Under the pieces are notes generated by a model. The model saw only the letters and a list, made by a program, of their open reading frames with translations, did not search any database and was not told where the DNA came from. Position numbers and translations under genes: made by a program. From NCBI RefSeq assembly GCF_020734105.1, contig NZ_JAJAFR010000004.1, positions 248,001 to 312,000 of the forward strand: a DNA stretch of 64,000 bases, read 5' to 3'. The DNA is from Alkalihalobacillus deserti. GTDB lineage: Bacteria; Bacillota; Bacilli; Bacillales; Bacillaceae_D. Below are positions 36,396 to 45,128 of the stretch, one piece after another (position 1 is the first letter of the stretch; each line of letters opens with the position of its first letter).

Positions 36396-36545
36396 AGACG
36401 TTACACGATGAAGGCTTCTGATTATCTGGAGAATGAGGCTCTTGTGAATTATATAAGGAGAATCAAAGAACTTCCTTTACAATGGAGCACTGCTTGATTA
36501 ACATGAAAATATCAAAGATGAAGAAAATCTTAGGAGGGTTCCCCT

Positions 36546-36962
36546 ATGTTTAAAAATATTTTACTCGCATCAGATGGTTCTGTACATTCTATTCGTGCGG
36601 CTGAAAAAGCAGTTGCCTTAGCGAAACTACATCAAGCGAAAATTGACTTAATCTATTCAATCGATGGATCAACGTCAAAGTCTGATGTTCTAACAAATAA
36701 TAGTAAATATGAAGTGGAAATAAAGCGCAAAGAAAAACTGGCTCCAGTTGTTGAGTTATTAGAAAAAGAGGAAATTAATTATCAGATCCATATGATTCAT
36801 GGTGAACCAGGGCCTGCGATTGTTGAATTTGCCAATAAAGGCAATTACGATTGCGTCGTTGTTGGTAGTCGTGGTTTGAACAAGCTACAAACGATGGTGC
36901 TTGGAAGCGTCAGTCATAAGATTGCTAAACGTGTGGAGGTCCCTGTATTAATCGTAAAATAA
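36546..36962 (+). CDS. Universal stress protein, UspA family (fourth copy)
   Basis: 138 residues. Begins FKNILLASDGSVHSIRAAEK; ATP-loop VVGSRGLNKLQTMVLGSVSH. Strong RBS TTAGGAGGG. It follows the SulP gene at 34894 after a terminator and 150 gene-free bases, so it probably has its own promoter. Confidence 0.92.
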   Translation: MFKNILLASDGSVHSIRAAEKAVALAKLHQAKIDLIYSIDGSTSKSDVLTNNSKYEVEIKRKEKLAPVVELLEKEEINYQIHMIHGEPGPAIVEFANKGNYDCVVVGSRGLNKLQTMVLGSVSHKIAKRVEVPVLIVK

Positions 36963-36968
36963 AAGGCG

Positions 36969-37004
36969 AGAGGATGAGTGTATGATGCTCATCCTCTTTT
37001 TTTA
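36969..37004 (+). terminator. Terminator after the fourth UspA gene
   Basis: GAGAGGATGAG and GCTCATCCTCT pair around TGTATGAT, followed by a T-run. Confidence 0.93.
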
Positions 37005-37187
37005 ATAGAAAAGAGAGTGAAATACAGGGTGGGTTTCAATGTACTCAAAAAAGAACAGAGGCTACGTTTATTTCTCAAAATACGGCTCTGAGGTTTTTCC
37101 TTAATAAATAAGAGGAATAAAGGAATGAAACCAAGAAAATATAGATAGTTGCAAAACTATAATAAGAGGAAAAAGGGGTGTTAAAAG

Positions 37188-38348
37188 ATGACACTTATAA
37201 AAGTAGGAGAGGACAGATATTTAGAAGCGATTCGTTTATCCGAATATGCCTTTCAATATAAAGTAGCCGAAGATCAAATTGCTGAACGTCTTGACGTGTT
37301 AAAAAAACACCATCAGTTATTTGGTATGATCGAAGAAGAGCAATTGGTTGCGAAACTTCACTTCCTTCCATTAGACATTTATCTGGGCGAGAAAACTTTT
37401 AAAATGGGTGGAATCGCGGGCGTTGCCACATACCCTGAACATCGCCGGAAGGGCTATGTAAAAGAGATGCTTATAGATATTCTTAACAAAATGAAGGAAG
37501 AGGATTTCAGTGTATCGATGTTGTTTCCATTTTCCGTTCCCTTTTATAGAAAATATGGGTGGGAGCTCTTTTCAAATAAGCTTACTGTGACTATGTCTAA
37601 ATCAGACTTGCAATTTCAAAAAGAAACGTTTGGTACAATGAAACGTTTTTCCGAAGATCCACCATTTCATGACTTAGCTAGGGTCTATGAACAATACGCA
37701 ATGAAGTTTTCTGGTATGTTAGTTCGTGTTCAGGACTGGTGGGATAAAGTTGTCAAAGATAAGCAAGTGGCTATATACTATGACGCTAATGAATATGCAA
37801 CAGGTTATCTTATTTATAAGGTCAAGGAAAAAAGAATGAAGATCAAAGAAATCGTATCATTAAATGCAGAAGCAAAGAGAGGGCTATGGAATTTCATTTG
37901 CCAACATGATTCGATGATTAATGGCCTTGAGATGAGTACATATGAAAGGGAACCATTCTTATTTTCGTTAAATGAACCTAGAGTAAAAAGAGATGTATCC
38001 CCTTATTTTATGGCGCGAATTGTTGACGTAGAAAAGTTCTTAAGGGAGTATTCATTTGATTGGAGTAAGCAGAATGACGAGATTGTATTAGAAGTCTCGG
38101 ATGAGTATGCGCCTTGGAACAACCAGATCTTTCGAGTGAAGAAGGATGGAATTTCTATTGTAGAACAACAAGTTGAGGCAGAGAAGCTGATTAAGCTCTC
38201 GATTAACGCTTTAACAACCATGCTCTTTGGTTATAGAAGACCAGAGGAATTAGCGCAAATTGATCAAATTCATGCTGAAGACGATGAGTTAAAAAAGCTT
38301 GAACTAGTCATTCCTCATAGAAAACCGTTTTTTTATGATTTCTTTTAG
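37188..38348 (+). CDS. Eis-like GNAT N-acetyltransferase
   Basis: 386 residues. N-terminal GNAT domain with acetyl-CoA motif GGIAGVATYPEHRRKGYVKE (about 73-92), a second GNAT-like part, and a C-terminal SCP2-like domain (about 280-386). This three-part layout is that of Eis-type acetyltransferases, which modify amines on varied substrates including aminoglycosides. Specificity cannot be read. Start ATG 37188 after AAAAGGGGTG. Confidence 0.85.
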   Translation: MTLIKVGEDRYLEAIRLSEYAFQYKVAEDQIAERLDVLKKHHQLFGMIEEEQLVAKLHFLPLDIYLGEKTFKMGGIAGVATYPEHRRKGYVKEMLIDILNKMKEEDFSVSMLFPFSVPFYRKYGWELFSNKLTVTMSKSDLQFQKETFGTMKRFSEDPPFHDLARVYEQYAMKFSGMLVRVQDWWDKVVKDKQVAIYYDANEYATGYLIYKVKEKRMKIKEIVSLNAEAKRGLWNFICQHDSMINGLEMSTYEREPFLFSLNEPRVKRDVSPYFMARIVDVEKFLREYSFDWSKQNDEIVLEVSDEYAPWNNQIFRVKKDGISIVEQQVEAEKLIKLSINALTTMLFGYRRPEELAQIDQIHAEDDELKKLELVIPHRKPFFYDFF

Positions 38349-38354
38349 ATCGAA

Positions 38355-38387
38355 AAAGCAAACCGAGTTATTCGGTCTGCTTTTGTT
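38355..38387 (+). terminator. Terminator after the Eis-like gene
   Basis: AAAGCAAACCGA and TCGGTCTGCTTTT pair with one mismatch. Confidence 0.88.
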
Positions 38388-38447
38388 ATGTTAGTAGAGA
38401 TGTGTGAAGAGTAACCATTAAAAAAGCATAAACAATTTGTTACCTAT

Positions 38448-39167
38448 TTACTGCAGATGTTTAGGAATAGGAGCATTGTGTTTTTCTAAATCAATTTCCT
38501 TAAACAGGTCGATATCACTTTTCTTAGCAGTTGTTTTTAGTTGATTGTTCAGCTCAGTTATTTGCCTTTGAAGTTTCTCAACTACATTTGTTTGTTGATT
38601 AGAACCAGATAGCTGTTGTTGGACATAAGATTGTGTAGGTAGTACTTGATTAACAAGGGTCTTAAGCTGTTGTATTTCTTCTTTTAAAGTTTCGATATCT
38701 TTTTTTGTTGAGGATTTTGCATCATCTTTCAGGATAAAACCTATTTGCCCATTTGGTTCAATTGTTGCCCATTTGACATCACTGATTTTTGAGATGCTAT
38801 TCAAACGTAACTGTGTTTCTAATTGATCCACAGTTAATCTAACGCTACGTAAATTATTTAATTTTAAGTTTCCATCCTCAATTAAAATTTTTGATGTGCC
38901 GGTTATAAGTTGTTCGATAAAGTCCAATTTAAGTTGTGTATATTCAACAATAATCAGTGTAATGACAAGCAGGGAACCAACAAATAAAGTCGTCCATATA
39001 TTCTTACCTGCAAGGGGTTGGATAAGTAAGGAACCAATTCCGATCATAATAACGGTTTGAGCAAGCGTCATTTGAGAGATTGACTTTCGACCTGCTACTC
39101 GTAAAAGAACAGTTCCAGCAATAACGATTAAGACTGATTTCCATATCCAATTTAAGTCAAAATCCAT
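38448..39167 (-). CDS. DUF421 (YetF-like) membrane protein
   Basis: 239 residues. Three N-terminal membrane segments (about 8-80), then the DUF421 cytosolic core (QLITGTSKILIEDGNLKLNN, LETQLRLNSISKISDVKWA, EPNGQIGFI) and a coiled-coil tail rich in Q/N (about 145-225). B. subtilis YetF is a spore/membrane relative; molecular function is not settled. ATG start with AAAGGAG. Confidence 0.9.
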   Translation of the reverse strand: MDFDLNWIWKSVLIVIAGTVLLRVAGRKSISQMTLAQTVIMIGIGSLLIQPLAGKNIWTTLFVGSLLVITLIIVEYTQLKLDFIEQLITGTSKILIEDGNLKLNNLRSVRLTVDQLETQLRLNSISKISDVKWATIEPNGQIGFILKDDAKSSTKKDIETLKEEIQQLKTLVNQVLPTQSYVQQQLSGSNQQTNVVEKLQRQITELNNQLKTTAKKSDIDLFKEIDLEKHNAPIPKHLQ

Positions 39168-39364
39168 AAGAACAAATCTCCTTTTAAGTCAGTACTTGTT
39201 AGCATATTCAGAACTTGAAAATTTATTCTCTACTAAGATACAGTTCATAAATAGAAAGCGTTTTGCACAAATCTCGATCACATTCTCGATTATCAGACTG
39301 AATAAAGCGGGACAATAATGTAAATTGCGAAGATGTAGAAACGAAAAAAAAACTGGGGAGCGAG

Positions 39365-40258
39365 TTACGTTTCTCCAGTTTTCTTCGTTTTATTTTTTTT
39401 ATCACCTAAAGACAACATTAAAATAGAAACGATTAAAATAATGGCACCTGTTGTATTTTGTATGGTCAGTTCAATCGGAAAAAACGGAAATGAGATGATC
39501 GCAAGTAAAACTGGACTAAATGCTCTCGTTACATTAGCGATCGAAAAACGTAAGTACTTTAAGGCTTCATATAAGAAGATGGTACCAATAAAACCTGAGA
39601 AGAGGGAGGATACGACAATATAACCTACTCCGTTTAATGGATAGTGCCCATCAAATAATTGACCAGAAAATAAAGCATACATAGAAACGAACAATAAGGT
39701 TGTGCAACTATTAGTAAACAAAATTGAATTTGAGGTTCTATTTTCAGATAAGGTTTTTTTTATAAAAACGTTTGTTAAAGCAAAGAAGAAAGTGTATAGA
39801 ATTGCAAAAAAGCTACCTAGTAAGTTCGTTTGATAGTTTCCACCTTTTTCAACAAATAAGAAAACGCCCGCTATAGCAATGATGATAAAAATAATCTCAT
39901 TTCTTGAGAGTCGCTCTTTTAAAATAAAAACGGATAACAAAACGGCAAAAACGGTGTAAAACCGGCCAATAAATCCTATTTCAACGGGTGTAAGTAAGTC
40001 CATACTAACAAATAAAAAAATTACGCCTAAAGAATTAAAAAGAGCCAACATCAACATATCTTTTTTGAAATAAAACTGAACCTTCTTCTTTGTGAAAAAG
40101 CCGAGCAAGTAGCTAGCGATAATAATTGTTAACGCATTGATCATCGCAGCTTTTGCTGGTGATATTTGTATTAATCCAAACTTAGCGAGTAATGGACCGG
40201 TTGCAACGGCTAAAACGGAAAGTAGATTAAAAACATGTCCTCTTTGTGTATGACTCAT
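39365..40258 (-). CDS. EamA/DMT-family membrane transporter
   Basis: 297 residues with ten hydrophobic segments in two EamA halves (about 12-140 and 150-285). Conserved FVSMDLLTPVEIGFIGRFYTV and YEALKYLRFSIANVTRAFSP are at equivalent places in each half. Members export metabolites; substrate unknown. A short possible reading frame at 39223-39405 on the same strand overlaps its end and is not convincing. Confidence 0.87.
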   Translation of the reverse strand: MSHTQRGHVFNLLSVLAVATGPLLAKFGLIQISPAKAAMINALTIIIASYLLGFFTKKKVQFYFKKDMLMLALFNSLGVIFLFVSMDLLTPVEIGFIGRFYTVFAVLLSVFILKERLSRNEIIFIIIAIAGVFLFVEKGGNYQTNLLGSFFAILYTFFFALTNVFIKKTLSENRTSNSILFTNSCTTLLFVSMYALFSGQLFDGHYPLNGVGYIVVSSLFSGFIGTIFLYEALKYLRFSIANVTRAFSPVLLAIISFPFFPIELTIQNTTGAIILIVSILMLSLGDKKNKTKKTGET

Positions 40259-40529
40259 ATGTCCCCCCTAAGAAATAACCCGTCTAACCTTTTTGTCTAA
40301 GCAAGCAAGGATTGTGTATAAATGAATTTTAAACGATCTCAGAATTTTGTACTCTTTATTATATTCTTTAGTACTCACTTATAATAGGTTTTATTTAAGA
40401 ATTAGTTTAAATTCAGACGTTAATTAGAAACTGATACTTATCTTTACTTGTCATATTTGCTGTAATAATTAGTGTTTAAGGATTTATCGTTTAACGGAAA
40501 ATAGAAGCAATGGTAATCCTGTTATTACT

Positions 40530-40805
40530 TCATTTATCTTTGTTTTCGCTGTCCCTTAATCCCAATCTCTTATTCTCATACGTAATTTGAAGTCTATGAA
40601 TATGTGCTTCTACATTAGGTTGATAGTAGATGGGAAGACCGTCGATGTATGATTGACGGTCTTCTGCTTTTAACTCATCCAAAGTTAAAGTGAATTTGGA
40701 AAGACCTCATTTACTTTTCTCGTTATAACCGATGCGAACTCCTTTTTTATTGCGTTTATTCATTAATTTTATTAAAAAGTCTATTGCCTCTATTGTTATT
40801 TTCAT
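40530..40805 (-). pseudogene. HesB/IscA-like small protein ORF with one in-frame TGA
   Basis: From ATG 40805 (GAGGGTG upstream) the frame gives 91 codons ending at TGA 40530, interrupted only by TGA at codon 33 (40709-40707). The product reads MKITIEAIDFLIKLMNK, GVRIGYNEKSK, then the TGA, then GLSKFTLTLDELKAED and DGLPIYYQPNVE. In HesB-like proteins the matching position before G-x-S-x-x-L-x-LDE carries Cys, or Sec in known selenoproteins. Either a nonsense-mutated pseudogene or a selenoprotein. The downstream stem GGTCTT/AAGACC with inner TCCAAA/TTTGGA does not fit a standard bacterial SECIS well. The flanks 40259-40529 and 40806-41162 show no gene. Confidence 0.5.
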
Positions 40806-41162
40806 CTTTAAACACCCTCATTGTTTTGTCTTTCATTGTAAACAGAAAGAGAATCTAAAACAAGGTTGAGCTAAGTGATTTCTTAACTCGTCATGATGGG
40901 GGATTTATTAATGGTTAAGGGTTGTTGTTTACAATGTCATACATTGATTAATAATCACCAAGGATTTGACTAGCTAGAAAAAATCATTATATTATACTAT
41001 TTTACGTCCTCAAATGAGGAAGAACATGGAGCATGCTTTATAAACCGTTTGATTTGATAGGATAGTAGCTGGGTATATCTTAACCAATATATAAGTCAGT
41101 TCACAACTCTGTGACTGAATTAGAGGCATAAGGTGGTTAATTTTTACAGAGTGGAGGAAAAA

Positions 41163-41576
41163 ATGTTGAATATTACATATGTAACAACCTTACCCCCTAA
41201 AGAAGTGTTCTTTGAACTGTATCAGACAACAGGCTGGATTCAGGCAAGTATGTTTAATCAAGATGAACTATATAAGGCAATGAAGAATAGCTGGTGTATA
41301 ACTGCAGCCTATGACAATAAAGAGAAGCTTGTTGGTTTTGGACGCGTTATTTCTGACGGGGTGTATCAATCATTTATTACAGATATGATGGTCCATCCAG
41401 ATTATCAAAAACAAGGAATAGGTAGTTCGATGTTGAAATTTTTAATTGAGAAATGTCGGCAGAATGGAATGAAGTGGATTCAACTATCTTGTGCACAAGG
41501 AAAAATGGATTTTTACACAAAACATGGTTTTTCTGCTAGACCGGTAGACGGGCCAGGAATGCAAATCTTTCTTTAA
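41163..41576 (+). CDS. GNAT family N-acetyltransferase
   Basis: 137 residues from ATG 41163 (GTGGAGG upstream; the frame extends to 41133). Acetyl-CoA motif MMVHPDYQKQGIGSSMLKFL and the C-terminal FYTKHGFSARP segment. Small stand-alone acetyltransferase of the type often annotated YhdJ- or AAC-like; substrate unknown. Confidence 0.88.
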   Translation: MLNITYVTTLPPKEVFFELYQTTGWIQASMFNQDELYKAMKNSWCITAAYDNKEKLVGFGRVISDGVYQSFITDMMVHPDYQKQGIGSSMLKFLIEKCRQNGMKWIQLSCAQGKMDFYTKHGFSARPVDGPGMQIFL

Positions 41577-41642
41577 TCATGTTGTGAAATGCTGAAACAA
41601 TTAGTTTCTATGAGACAAAAACAAATTTGAATACCCTAAAAA

Positions 41643-41669
41643 GAGGTGCTTCAACAAGCACCGCTTTTT
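41643..41669 (+). terminator. Terminator after the GNAT gene
   Basis: GGTGCTT/AAGCACC with a CAAC loop followed by TTTTT. From here to 41949 no gene is seen. Confidence 0.85.
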
Positions 41670-41949
41670 AAACATGGTTAAACGGAGATTACATTTTTTA
41701 GGTTGGTCAAAAAAACTTGCTTCCTTGGTTGATTCTGTTTATAGAAACAGGGTAGGCTCATGCGGGTTTTAAAGAGGAAATATCACAAAGATAGCCAAAC
41801 AATTACAGAGTTGCTACTTAGGGGCCTGGGATCCTTAATCTATTCATTAGACGACTGATGGAGTCATTCGAATTAATGGGCAAAAGATTGATTGACAAGA
41901 TCGAGAAACAGGAGTAAATTCTCTTTAACAACTAAATAGTAATACCTTT

Positions 41950-42105
41950 ATTCGCTTAAACTGTTATCCAGAGCGGGGGAACCAATATCGACAACTTTGT
42001 TGCCGTGGGGTGAATCTTACTAAGTTAGAGGGGATACTCTCAGTCCCTAATCCGACAGCTAACCTCGTAAGCGTGATTTTGGAGAGAAGGGTCTTTCTGG
42101 ACGAT
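41950..42105 (+). ncRNA. ydaO/yuaA-type c-di-AMP riboswitch
   Basis: The highly conserved blocks of this class are all present in order: TTATCCAGAGCGGGGGAACC, GGGGTGAATCTTAC, GGGGATACTCTCAGTCCC, TAATCCGACAGCTAACCTCG, TAAGCG and a final GGAGAGAAGG. It lies directly before ktrA, the known B. subtilis yuaA context. Ligand binding turns off K+ uptake genes when c-di-AMP is high. The expression platform between 42105 and 42150 is T-rich but I cannot draw a clear terminator. Confidence 0.93.
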
Positions 42106-42153
42106 TTCTTTGTAATGGTCTTTTTTCTATGTGTAAAAAGGGAGTGGAGAACA

Positions 42154-42819
42154 TTGGCGAAAAAAAATAAGCAATTCGCTGTGATAGGGTTAGGACGTTT
42201 CGGAGGAAGCATTTGTAAGGAACTGTATAAAATGGGGCATCAAGTGTTAGCCATCGATAACAATGATTCGAAAGTGAATGAATTTGCTTCGTTTGCTACT
42301 CATGCTGTAATTGCCAATTCAACAGATGAAAAGGCGTTACAATCATTAGGTATTAGAAACTTTGAATTTGTTATTGTTGCAATTGGTGATGATATCCAGA
42401 CGAGTATTTTAACAACCTTGCTTTTAAAAGAAATGAATATTCCTAATGTTTGGGTGAAAGCACAAAGTCTTTATCATCACAAAGTGTTGGAAAAAATTGG
42501 AGCTGACCGTATTATCCATCCAGAACAAGATATGGGAATTCGAATTGCTCAACATTTAACGTCAGAAAAAATAGTAGACTATATTGAGTTATCGGATGAG
42601 TACAGTATTGTTGAGTTGTTAGCGACGCCTAAAATTAATGAAAAGACATTGATTGATTTAGATGTGCGTGCAAAATATGGATGTACGATCTTAGCCATAA
42701 AAAGAGGAGAAAAAGTTGATGTATCACCGTTGCCAACAGAGGTTATATATGAGAAGGATCTTCTAATCGTGATTGGACATAAAAATGATTTGAAACGCTT
42801 CGAGGATGACGGTATGTAA
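42154..42819 (+). CDS. ktrA: K+ uptake regulatory subunit KtrA (first copy)
   Basis: 221 residues from TTG 42154 (GGAGTGG upstream). The open frame extends back to 42010, but that part is the riboswitch. RCK_N Rossmann domain with FAVIGLGRFGGSICKEL, VLAIDNNDSKV and DIQTSILTTLLLKE, then an RCK_C domain (about 140-221) that binds c-di-AMP in relatives. KtrA forms the octameric ring gating KtrB. Its ktrB partner just downstream is destroyed, so this KtrA must serve another channel or be useless. Confidence 0.95.
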   Translation: MAKKNKQFAVIGLGRFGGSICKELYKMGHQVLAIDNNDSKVNEFASFATHAVIANSTDEKALQSLGIRNFEFVIVAIGDDIQTSILTTLLLKEMNIPNVWVKAQSLYHHKVLEKIGADRIIHPEQDMGIRIAQHLTSEKIVDYIELSDEYSIVELLATPKINEKTLIDLDVRAKYGCTILAIKRGEKVDVSPLPTEVIYEKDLLIVIGHKNDLKRFEDDGM

Positions 42820-42820
42820 A

Positions 42821-42990
42821 ATGTTAAACGATAAAGGTGAATTGCTTAATCGGAAAATACAAATGTCTCCACCACAAGTTTTAGTAACAAGTTTTTTGGC
42901 TGGAATTGTGATTGGAACCATTTATTGAATTACCTGTTTCAACGACAATTCCAATTAGTTGGATAGACGCTTTGTTCACTGCTCATCTGC
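42821..42990 (+). pseudogene. ktrB: ktrB remnant
   Basis: One base after ktrA an ATG frame reads IQMSPPQVLVTSFLAGIVIG and stops at 42926. In the next frame (from 42927) ELPVSTTIPISWIDALFTA follows. Together these are the N-terminus of KtrB (SPPQVL, LPVSTT, PISWIDALFTA). No pore helices or selectivity filters remain; homology fades after about 60 codons. 42991-43257 contains no recognisable coding sequence. Confidence 0.85.
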
Positions 42991-43257
42991 TAATAGAATA
43001 CCTTCATGAAAACTTGGTGTTATAGCCTAGTTTTTTTTTGCAACAGAAGCCGCAACAGAAAGTCATCCCGATTCATGGAAACCTTAATATCGAGTGTATC
43101 CCCTGTTAAACAAATGTTGCTAAAAGTATTGGTAGTAGATTAGTGGTATAACTCAGATGATGGTTCTTTTACTAGTTGGTTCCTTGGCAATTAGGAACAG
43201 TTAAGATTTACTAACAGGGAGATTTCTAGAATGCTTTGGATTTGGAGAACTCTCTGC

Positions 43258-43459
43258 GAAGCCCACCAAACACGAAAACAGGAGAAAATGTCGTCAAAGA
43301 GCCCGAATAAAGCCCACCAAGCATGAAAACAGGAGAAAATGTCGTTATAATCTCCGAATAAAGCCCTCCAACCACAAAAACAAGAGAAAATGTCGTCAAA
43401 GAGCCCGAATAAAGCCCACCAAACACGAAAACAGGAAAAAAGGGCGTCAAAGCATAGCA
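43258..43459. repeat. Four tandem copies of a 51-bp repeat
   Basis: Units 43258-43308, 43309-43359, 43360-43410 and 43411-43459 (last slightly short). Each begins AAAGCCCACCAAACACGAAA and continues with AGGAGAAAATGTCGTC and a GAGCCCGAAT end; copies differ at up to about 10 positions. No spacers are present. The repeat ends 10 bp beyond the stop of the desaturase gene on the minus strand. Confidence 0.95.
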
Positions 43460-43468
43460 ATGGTGCCC

Positions 43469-44509
43469 TTAAAACTTGAATTTTTCTGTATTCATACTTT
43501 TTTGTTTAATGAATTTTCGAATGTCTCTATTTCCAATAAACCTTTTACTCTGATCATCCCATAATTTAAACGTTAATGACTTTAAGCTTGTGAGTAAGGT
43601 TAGAGTAGGTACATTTTGGAGCTCGGGGTCACTTTCATGTGCCTTCTCAAGATGGTAATTCGGTACACGAGAATTTAAGTGATGAACGTGGTGGAACCCA
43701 ATGTTTCCTGAGAACCATTGTAAGACTTTCGGTAACTTATAGAAAGAACTTCCTTTTAAAGCTGCTTCGACAAAGTTCCAGTTATCATTATGTTCAAAAT
43801 AACCATCTTCAAATTGGTGTTGAACGTAAAAAAGCCATACACCAGAAAATGTAGCTATGTAGAAAATGGGTAATTGCACGTATATATAAGCTTTCCAGCC
43901 AAGAGTAAAACCAAGCAGTAACACAATTGCAACTAGAATGATATTGGTCAGCCAGACATTCATTCGTTCTTTTTTAGAAGCGTCTTTTGTATTAAATCGA
44001 TAGTCAATTAAGAAAAGATATAAAGGACCGATTAAAAACATTACGATCGGATTTCGATACGTGCGGTAAAAAAAACGTTTGAGCCATGTGGCATCTGCAT
44101 ATTCCTGTAATGTCATTGTCCACACATCACCTACACCGCGTTTTTCTAAGTTTCCATTAGAAGCGTGGTGAGTAGTATGGCTTCGCTTCCACTGTTCAAA
44201 GGAACAAAACGTAAATAATCCTGTTATCATCCCCACTACCTCATTCGCTTTTCGACTTTTAAAAAATGAGTAGTGTGTGCAATCATGAAAAATAATAAAC
44301 GTCCTCACTAAAAATCCAGCCGCTGGAATGGCACATAATAATGTTAACCAAAATGAAAAACTCAAACTTAAATACGCTAACACCCATAATAGAAAAAACG
44401 ATCCCACTGAATTAATCAACTGCCATACACTGGCTGAGATACGGGGGTTCTCATATGGCGCTAATTTTTTCTTCCATTCACGAATGTCATAGTTGGAATG
44501 CTTACTCAT
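43469..44509 (-). CDS. Acyl-lipid fatty acid desaturase (Des-like)
   Basis: 346 residues, membrane-bound di-iron desaturase. His boxes HDCTH (IIFHDCTHYSFF), HTTHH (WKRSHTTHHASNG) and HHVHH (IGFHHVHHLNSR). About four to five membrane segments. Relatives such as B. subtilis Des put a delta-5 double bond into membrane phospholipids during cold shock. No DesK/DesR pair is adjacent. Start ATG 44509 after a GAGGTG. Confidence 0.92.
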   Translation of the reverse strand: MSKHSNYDIREWKKKLAPYENPRISASVWQLINSVGSFFLLWVLAYLSLSFSFWLTLLCAIPAAGFLVRTFIIFHDCTHYSFFKSRKANEVVGMITGLFTFCSFEQWKRSHTTHHASNGNLEKRGVGDVWTMTLQEYADATWLKRFFYRTYRNPIVMFLIGPLYLFLIDYRFNTKDASKKERMNVWLTNIILVAIVLLLGFTLGWKAYIYVQLPIFYIATFSGVWLFYVQHQFEDGYFEHNDNWNFVEAALKGSSFYKLPKVLQWFSGNIGFHHVHHLNSRVPNYHLEKAHESDPELQNVPTLTLLTSLKSLTFKLWDDQSKRFIGNRDIRKFIKQKSMNTEKFKF

Positions 44510-44697
44510 TAATTAAATCACCTCATAAATCACATTTTAGCAGAAAAAAGAAAGAAAACGATTTACAGTTTTGGCGTTCCCGGAAACTTTAATATCTGCT
44601 TATAGTATGGATAAAATCGATTGAAAAATAAGCCATTTCCATGAATTTTTTCTTCTTAGTTGGAAAAATTAAAACCAAGGTAAAAGGGGGGAATCCA

Positions 44698-44817
44698 ATG
44701 GATAATACGCATGAGTTTGTAGAAAAGCTTCATGACAAGCAAGAAAAAGACGAACGCAATAAGAAACGTCAAGGAAAAGGTAATCCAAATGAAAAGTTAC
44801 CGAGTAAGCAGCATTAA
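44698..44817 (+). CDS. DUF4023 small protein
   Basis: 39 residues, very hydrophilic and basic: NTHEFVEKLHDKQEKDERNK, QGKGNPNEKLP and a final SKQH. This matches my memory of the DUF4023 family of Bacillaceae, function unknown, possibly spore-related. RBS AAAGGGGGG upstream. Confidence 0.75.
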   Translation: MDNTHEFVEKLHDKQEKDERNKKRQGKGNPNEKLPSKQH

Positions 44818-44962
44818 GTTCAACCGAATTACAAATCATCGAGCATAAGGTAAGAGATGAAAATTGTGTGAGATGTTAAGTGAATTCTCGCTAAATAAAG
44901 ATCAAGGAAAAGTGATATCTAAAAGTCTTATAGAAGTTATTTTGAAAAGGATATTTGTGAAG

Positions 44963-44990
44963 GCGACCGTAATTTGGTCGTTTTTTTTGG
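44963..44990 (+). terminator. Terminator-like hairpin
   Basis: CGACC/GGTCG with a 7-base loop followed by eight T's, 145 bp after the DUF4023 gene. Confidence 0.75.
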
Positions 44991-45097
44991 AGAAAGGTGC
45001 AATGTGATAAAAGAAGACTGTGGCATGTAATAATCCTCAAGCTCTTTTTGCCGTATCACTAGATTTCATCGTTGTTAATTTTAAAAAATTACAAAAA

Positions 45098-45128
45098 AAC
45101 CATACATGAGAACGTTCGTTGTATGGTT
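45098..45128 (-). terminator. Minus-strand terminator-like hairpin
   Basis: AACCATACA and TGTATGGTT pair; on the minus strand a TTTTTTT run follows. It is 336 bp past the hypothetical gene at 45465. The stretch 45129-45393 shows fragments (for example VSWVKEVEKEGCHVMYAGME) but no complete gene. Confidence 0.6.

Noticed and set aside
42010-42153. N-terminal extension of KtrA from ATG 42010
   Set aside because: This part is the 3' half of the c-di-AMP riboswitch; the family start is at TTG 42154.
43258-43459. CRISPR-like array
   Set aside because: The units are contiguous with no spacers, and no cas genes are nearby.
43191-43460. Minus-strand ORFs encoding a Trp/Phe-rich 17-residue repeat
   Set aside because: They arise because the 51-bp tandem repeat length is a multiple of three and contains no stops. 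There is no ribosome binding site or promoter-like start, and overlapping frames are equally open.
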